11,424 bases of DNA. Source: CAWEHT01 sp963808455. Lineage in GTDB: Bacteria; Chloroflexota; Anaerolineae; CG2-30-64-16. The DNA lies in contig CAWEHT010000217.1 of assembly GCA_963808455.1 (NCBI GenBank), positions 1 to 11,424 on the forward strand. The letters run 5' to 3'. The notes beneath the pieces were generated by a model. It searched no databases, was not told the DNA's origin, and saw nothing but the letters and a program-made list of their open reading frames with translations. Both the position numbers and the translations under genes were made by a program. Below, one piece after another: positions 7,430 through 11,424 of this stretch (positions within the stretch are counted from its first letter, which is position 1; each line of letters begins with the position of its first letter).

Positions 7430-7550
7430 GCTATAGGGAATAGTCACGAGGGGATAGGGCCAGGGCTGGCGCCCCGCAATGGAGGAACGGGCCCCAGGTC
7501 TCTTCCCTCTTTCCTCGGACCTCGTTCCTCTGCCTCTGCGCCGCAAATCT
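7430..7550 (+). other. Low-complexity insertion inside gltD (right)
   Basis: This is the counterpart of the left insertion. It begins near CTATAGGGAATAGTC and ends at CTCTGCCTCTGCGCCGC, just before the codons for SARGKDVIVIGGGDTG. In this copy the segment is in frame with the following Rossmann strand, so the insertion is compatible with a full-length protein of about 560 residues. Confidence 0.55.
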
Positions 7551-7854
7551 CGGCCCGCGGCAAGGACGTGATCGTGATCGGGGGCGGCGACACGGGGACG
7601 GATTGCGTCGCCTCGTGCCTGCGCCAGGGCTGCCGCAGCATCCGGCAGTTCGAACTTGCCCCGCCCGCCCGACGAGCGCCCGCCCGATAACCCCTGGCCC
7701 GAATGGCCCAGGACCTATCGCATCGACTACGGCCAGGAAGAGGCGGCGGCCATCTTCGGGCGCGACCCCGCGAGTACGGCATCCTGGCCAGGCGCCTGGA
7801 TGGGGATGCGGCCGGCCACGTGCAGGCCATCCACACGGTGCGGGTGGAACAGGC

Positions 7855-7970
7855 AGGGCAGGCGGGAGCCGGGAAGGTGGGCCCAGGGGGCGCCGCGGGA
7901 ACGGCGAGCCGCCCGGAGGGCACGAGCAGCGGGCAGCCCGGAGCGGGGGCCGCGCCCGGATCGCGGCTTC
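7855..7970 (+). other. Gly/Pro/Ala-rich insertion inside gltD (right)
   Basis: This is the counterpart of the left insertion, lying between HTVRVEQ and GPYVEVPGSEQAW, and it encodes AGKVGPGGAAGTASRPEGTS-type sequence. It is nearly identical to the left copy apart from a short indel near its end. Confidence 0.5.
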
Positions 7971-8279
7971 CGGCCCCTATGTCGAGGTGCCGGGCAGCGA
8001 GCAGGCCTGGCCGGCCCAGCTGGTGCTGTTGGCCATGGGCTTTCTGGGGCCGGAGCCCTGGCTGCTTGGAGCAGTTCGGCGTCGACCCGACGGTCGCGGC
8101 AATATCCGGGCGGCGCAGGCGCCTTCGCCACGAACGCGCCGGGCGTTTTCGCCGCAGGGGACGCCCGGCGCGGGCAGAGCCTGGTGGTGTGGGCGATCAG
8201 CGAGGGGCGCGGCGCCGCGCGCCAGGTCCACCGGTACCTGATGGGCCTTTGCCGCGACCGGGGCGCGGCTCACCGGCGG

Positions 8280-8297
8280 GTGCCCTCGCGAGGGCAC
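8280..8297. terminator. 18-bp perfect palindrome downstream of gltD (right)
   Basis: GTGCCCTCGCGAGGGCAC is identical to the left copy and sits in the same place, about 28 bp past the gltD end. No U-tract follows, so a protein site or factor-assisted termination is as likely as an intrinsic terminator. Confidence 0.35.
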
Positions 8298-8323
8298 GGC
8301 GGTGCAGGGCCGCTCAATGTTGC

Positions 8324-8342
8324 GGCCGGGCCCGACCCGGCC
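8324..8342. other. GC-rich hairpin (right)
   Basis: GGCCGGG and CCCGGCC form a 7-bp stem around a 5-nt loop. It mirrors the left hairpin exactly in the stem. Confidence 0.35.
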
Positions 8343-8353
8343 TGATGGCTGCG

Positions 8354-9021
8354 ACAGAGGGCGCGTACGCTGCTGCGAGAAGTGGCCTTTACAGGATGGA
8401 CAGGATTTGACAGGATGAACAGGATCGGACCGAAAGAGCACATCCTGTCTATCCGTCCTATCCTGTCCATCCGTCTTATCCTGTCCATCCTGTTCGAATC
8501 AGCGCCAGGGAACACGCCAACCTGGGCCGGATGGACACAAGCCCCGAGCAGGCGTGGCCCAGCGGACCTCGAGATGGACAGGATTTGACGGGATGAACAG
8601 GATCGGATCGAAGAACATGAAGAAAACATCCTGTCTATCCGTCTTATCCATCCCCTGTCGGGGACCTTCGTGGCCATCCTGTTCGAATCAGCGCCAGAGG
8701 GCGCGTACGCCGCTGCGAGAAGTGGCCTTTACAGGATAGACAGGATTTGACGGGATGAACAGGATCGGATCGAAGAACATGAAGAAAACATCCTGTCTAT
8801 CCGTCTTATCCATCCCCTGTCGGGGACCTTCGTGTCCATCCTGTTCGAATCAGCGCCAGAGGGCGCGTACGCCGCTGCGAGAAGTGGCCTTTACAGGATA
8901 GACAGGATTTGACGGGATGAACAGGATCGGACCGAAGAACATGAAGAAAACATCCTGTCTATCCGTCTTATCCATCCCCTGTCGGGGACCTTCGTGTCCA
9001 TCCTGTTCGAATCAGCGCCAG
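8354..9021. repeat. Minisatellite array, four units, between convergent genes (right)
   Basis: This mirrors the left array, with units at 8354-8508, 8509-8697, 8698-8859 and 8860-9021. The long third unit (189 bp) and the short outer unit match the left array in order. The third unit from the regulator side again has the extra segment, containing GAGCAGGCGTGGCCCAGCGG. The second unit is 162 bp here but 157 bp on the left, where five bases of the GGCGTAC linker are missing. The 9-bp ATCCTGTCC / GGACAGGAT period is clear throughout. Confidence 0.9.
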
Positions 9022-9074
9022 GGAACGCGCAAGCTGGCCCTGGCCACTCGCCACGGCAGTCCTCGAACGGAACC

Positions 9075-9881
9075 TCAGCCGAGGGCGTGGGCCCGCGCGT
9101 AATGTATGAGGGAAATGCGCCCCTTGCAGCCCAGCCGGGCGGCGAGGGCCTGCCTGGCGCTGGCGACCTCGGCGGCCCCGCAGCCGAGCGGCGGCGATCT
9201 GTTCGTCGGGCAGCGCTTCCGCCACGAGGCCAAGGAGAGCCAGCTCCTCGTCATCTAAAACCTGGGGACCTGCCACATCCACGGCGGAGGCCGGCCCATC
9301 GAGGGCGCCGGCGGATGGCGCGGGCGCGAGCCCAGGCCGGCCCGCCCTCGGGGCAGGCACCAGGCCCATCGGCGACGGGCGGACGGGATTCCTGCACCTG
9401 CGGGCCGGTGAGCGACGACGGGCAGCACGGCGACAGAGGCGGGCGTTCCTGGGCCCGAGCGCACGCAGGGCCCGCGCCTTCTCGCCCCGCCGCGGCCAGG
9501 CCGGGCAACCACGTTCCGCCGGCCGCCACCACCCGCACGGCCTGGATGAGCTCGGGTTCGGCCGCGCGCTTGCTGACGTAGCCTGCCGCGCCCGCCGGCC
9601 GCCTCGCGCACCAGGGCGGCATCCTCGTGCATGGTTACGACCACCACGCGGGTCGACGATGCCTGGGCGCGCAGCGCCCTGGCAATCTCGATGCCGCCGG
9701 GGCCCGGCATGCACAGGTCGGCCAGCAAGACATCCGGCTTGCGCTCCAATACCAGGTGCAGCGCCATGTCGCCGTCGGCGGCCTCGCCGACCACGCGCAA
9801 GTCCGCCTCGGCATTCAGCAGGTTACGCAACCCCGCCCGCAGCAGTCCGTGATCGTCGGCCAGGATGATCACGATCGGCAC
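9075..9881 (-). CDS. NarL/FixJ-family response regulator, right copy, frameshifted
   Basis: This mirrors the left regulator. It starts at GTG 9881-9879 (MPIVIILADDHG), with the SD complement CTCCTCC at 9895-9901. The REC domain is in one frame through LLADLCMPGPGG and VVVVTMHEDAALVREAAGG, including the stretch at RAQASSTRVVVVT that is broken in the left copy. A one-base error at about 9594-9600 shifts the frame before GYVSKRAAEPELIQAV. Further shifts follow in the Pro/Gly-rich linker (about 9310-9350) and in the HTH near 9190. It ends at the TGA complement 9075-9077. It differs from the left copy mainly by indels plus a few substitutions (MPIV for MPIA, SKRA for SKRV). Function and atypical HTH are as for the left copy. 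Combining the two arms gives a full-length protein of about 268 residues. Confidence 0.8.
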
Positions 9882-9894
9882 TCGCTCTCTCTAT

Positions 9895-9901
9895 CTCCTC
9901 C
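9895..9901 (-). promoter_or_regulatory. Ribosome binding site of the right response regulator
   Basis: CTCCTCC on the + strand is GGAGGAG on the coding strand, 13 nt upstream of the GTG start. It is the same as in the left copy. Confidence 0.55.
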
Positions 9902-9941
9902 AGGGCTATCGGAAGACGGAGAAAAGCATACCGGCTTTTTG

Positions 9942-9968
9942 GGCTGAATAATATGATTTATATCAGCC
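9942..9968. promoter_or_regulatory. AT-rich dyad in the kinase-regulator gap (right)
   Basis: This mirrors the left dyad: GGCTGA (9942-9947) and TCAGCC (9963-9968) flank an A/T-only core except for one G. It is an exact match to the left copy. Operator, promoter or RNA hairpin is possible; no role is shown by sequence. Confidence 0.35.
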
Positions 9969-9984
9969 AGCAAGATTGCTCATC

Positions 9985-11424
9985 TTAGGGGCCATGGGCA
10001 TCAGAAGTACGTAAGGAAACCGCCGGGGGCGCGGAAGAGGGGCCTGAACCGGGCAGGGCGAAGGGGAACTCGACGAAGATGCAGGCGCCCGGGCCCGGGC
10101 TGCTCTCGACGGTGAGCTTTCCACCCAACATCTCGGCACGCTGACGCATGCCTACAACGCCCAGCCGGCCGCTCCTTTCGGCCTCATCCACGTCGAAACC
10201 GATGCCGTCGTCCTCGACGATCGCGACGATCCTGTCCTGTTTTCGCTCTACCAGCACGCTGACGTTGGACGCCCTCGCATGCCGCGGCAGTTGGTCAGCG
10301 CTTCCTGGACGATGCGATACACCGCGTCTCGATCTCGGCGGGCGGCCGCTGGTCGTCCAGGCCGGCCGCCACGAACTGGGCGTCTAGCCCGGTCTGCTCG
10401 CGGAAGCCCTCGACGTGCTGCGCAGCGCACAACCAGGCCCAGGCGGTCGAGGGTAGCCGGCCGCAGGTTGGCAGCCAGGCGGTGCAGCCCTTCCATGATG
10501 CCGTCGTCGCCTCGATCACTTCGACAATGCGGCCGGCCATGGCGGGGGGGCAGGCCGGATCGCGCGCAGCGCGCCCAGCGCCAGCATCAACGCCGTGAGG
10601 GCCTGCCCCGACTCGTCGTGCAGCTCCATGGCGATGGCGCGGGGCCTGGCGTTCCTGGCCTTCCAGTAGCCAGCACGAGAACGGCATCTGTTCTCGCCCC
10701 AGGCGCAGCTGTGCCTGCTCGGCCAGCCGCCGCCGCGCCTCCACGACGTCCGGTGATGTCCTCGGCACGCGGCAAAGACGCCTCGCACACCCCCGCAGCA
10801 TCCTTGTCCGGCAAGAAGCCCACCATGAGTGGCGCTCGCCACCGCCAGGCCCCGCGGGCCGGACATCGGTGATGACGGGCTCCGAAAGGCTCGCCGCTGC
10901 GCAGCACGCTCTCCATCGCTCCCGCGGCCGCGACCCGGAAGGCAGAACCTCGTGCAGGTGACGGCCGAGCATCCGCGAGGCAGGCCCAGCTCCCGCGGCG
11001 GCCTGGTTGCATTGGCGAAAGATCAGCTCCTGATCCAGATACGCTACGGCGGCGGGCACGCTGTCCATGATGCTGTTCAGGAAGCTCCGGGGCCGGCCCC
11101 CATCTGGATGTCCAGCTCCTCCACCCGCGATGGCGGCCAGTACCTTTGCGTCACGTCGTTGACCAGGACCAGCAGCTCCGCTACCCGGCCCTCCCGGTTG
11201 TGCATGGGCACGGCGTGCAAGTCCCAGTAGCTCTGCGGAGAGGATGATGGTTCGGGCGCAGGTGATAGGAGCGGGGAGGCCTCGCTGCCGCCTTCCGTGC
11301 CCTGGCCCATCCCGCCGGCGCTCGCCGCGACCCGGCCCCCCGCGCCGTTTCGCTACCGCCCATCCCCCTGCCCCACGCCCCGTTCCCTGCCCTTTCGTAT
11401 TCGATCAGGCTGACGGGCTCTCCG
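9985..11424 (-). pseudogene. PAS-PAS sensor histidine kinase, right copy, multiply frameshifted, 5' end outside window
   Basis: This copy extends further upstream than the left one. Reading from 11424 down, a first PAS_4-like domain has GEPVSLIEYERA, then YWDLHAVPMHNREGRVAELL and VLVNDVTQR. A second PAS begins LNSIMDSVPAAVAYLDQELI (about 11068), passes GRHLHEVLPSG and SVLRSGEPF, and ends in DVVEARRRLAEQAQLRLGRE. The HisKA_3 region has MELHDESGQALTALMLALG. The HATPase domain has VYRIVQEALTN, VEDDGIGFD and GRLGVVGMRQRAE, and the stop is at 9985-9987. The frame breaks many times between about 10257 and 11180, while the last 90 codons are open. Most breaks are one-base differences from the left arm and are probably errors. 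Substitutions also occur around 10500-10600 (LMLALGAL for STLALGYL; IVEVIEA for IAELIEA), so the two kinases are related but not identical. Confidence 0.8.
11235..11400 (-). other. Low-complexity insertion in the first PAS domain of the right kinase
   Basis: PAS_4 domains of this type usually run from GEPV-x-L-x-EY to YWDL in about 10-15 residues. Here about 55 codons separate LIEYER from SYWDLHAVP, and they are G-rich on the coding strand (GGGCAGGGAACGGGGCGTGG and similar). The sequence is only in this arm because the left arm ends earlier. It may be a genuine inserted loop or partly degraded by read errors. Confidence 0.4.

Larger units (their letters stand above)
6571..8251 (+). pseudogene. 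gltD: Glutamate synthase small subunit, right copy, multiply frameshifted
   Basis: This is the mirror of the left gltD. It has the start MGKPTGFI at ATG 6571, Fe-S cysteines in RCMDCGVPFCHTGK...SGCPINN and CPAPCEGSC, the FAD motif VAVVGSGPAGLACAAQLNRAGH, GGLLMYGIPAMKLAK, the NADPH motif VIGGGDTGTDC and the C-terminal AISEGRGAARQVHRYLMG. Compared with the left copy, single-base indels break the frame near 6594, 6662, 6697, 6907, 7265, 7650, 7768, 8067 and 8117, and the final TAG has lost its A at about 8250. Nearly all can be restored from the left arm, which argues for read errors; if real, the copy is dead. The first ~340 bp differ from the left copy by substitutions (for example CHTGKLISG for CQAGVLIGG); the rest is almost identical. 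The upstream AGGAGG of the left copy is replaced by a weaker CCGGAAACC. The two low-complexity insertions are present (about 7430-7550 and 7855-7970). Confidence 0.85.
1..10932. repeat. Large imperfect inverted repeat (arms 1-5461 and 5491-10932)
   Basis: All genes and repeats of the left arm recur in mirror order in the right arm. Matching landmarks: 1 with 10932, 977-1003 with 9942-9968, 1064 with 9881, 1924 with 9021, 2643-2660 with 8280-8297, 4381 with 6571, and 5461 with 5491. Coordinate sums drift only from 10933 to 10952, so indels are small. Identity is uneven: lowest in gltB, highest from mid-gltD to the C-terminal half of the kinase. Confidence 0.96.

Noticed and set aside
1..10932. 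Composite transposon with inverted arms
   Set aside because: No transposase, integrase or terminal target-site duplication is visible; the arms consist of housekeeping and regulatory genes.
1..10932. Simple missed-adapter read (one molecule read on both strands)
   Set aside because: It would give arms that differ only by random errors, but the gltB copies differ by many coherent, protein-conserving substitutions. A chimera of two loci is still possible.

Overview
The window is dominated by one feature: it is a near-palindrome about 10.9 kb long. Positions 1-5461, reverse-complemented, match 5491-10932 gene for gene. The axis is a 27-bp perfect inverted repeat (5435-5461 / 5491-5517) around a 29-nt spacer. 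Only 10933-11424, the continuation of the right-hand histidine kinase gene, has no partner here, because the left arm runs off the window start. Each arm, read from the axis outward, holds: a 5'-truncated gltB (C-terminal part of the glutamate synthase large subunit), gltD (small subunit), a minisatellite of about 660 bp built from four units of about 155-190 bp, a NarL-type response regulator, and a PAS-containing HisKA_3-type sensor histidine kinase. In each arm gltBD and the two-component pair converge on the minisatellite.

Layout: left histidine kinase (<1-960, +), AT-rich dyad (977-1003), left response regulator (1064-1870, +), repeat array (1924-2584), GC hairpins (2598-2616, 2643-2660), gltD (2689-4381, -), gltB fragment (4407-5461, -), axis, gltB fragment (5491-6545, +), gltD (6571-about 8251, +), GC hairpins, repeat array (8354-9021), response regulator (9075-9881, -), dyad (9942-9968), histidine kinase (9985->11424, -). 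No tRNA, rRNA, CRISPR, transposase or integrase is visible.

The arms are not uniform copies. The innermost ~110 bp are nearly identical. The rest of gltB and the start of gltD differ by many codon-aware, largely conservative changes, as between paralogues. From the middle of gltD through the repeats, the response regulator and the C-terminal half of the kinase the arms are almost identical apart from one-base indels. The distal kinase sequence differs by substitutions again. This mosaic fits either a real inverted duplication partly homogenised by gene conversion, or a chimeric or foldback assembly joining two related loci. Frameshifts fall mostly at GC-rich short runs and at different places in the two arms, which points to uncorrected long-read indels rather than true decay. 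The right arm is the noisier one.

The organism is a high-GC bacterium. The GltB/GltD type, the PAS + HisKA_3 kinase and the 9-bp-period 'aacaggatggacaggat' repeats recall Chloroflexota, Planctomycetota or Acidobacteriota, but I cannot place it. GltBD makes two glutamates from glutamine and 2-oxoglutarate with NADPH. The two-component pair is a separate sensory unit with unknown signal and targets; nothing in the sequence ties it to nitrogen control. I found no convincing new multi-gene system. The unusual points are the palindrome, its mosaic divergence, low-complexity insertions inside conserved proteins, and the repeat arrays at the convergent gene ends.
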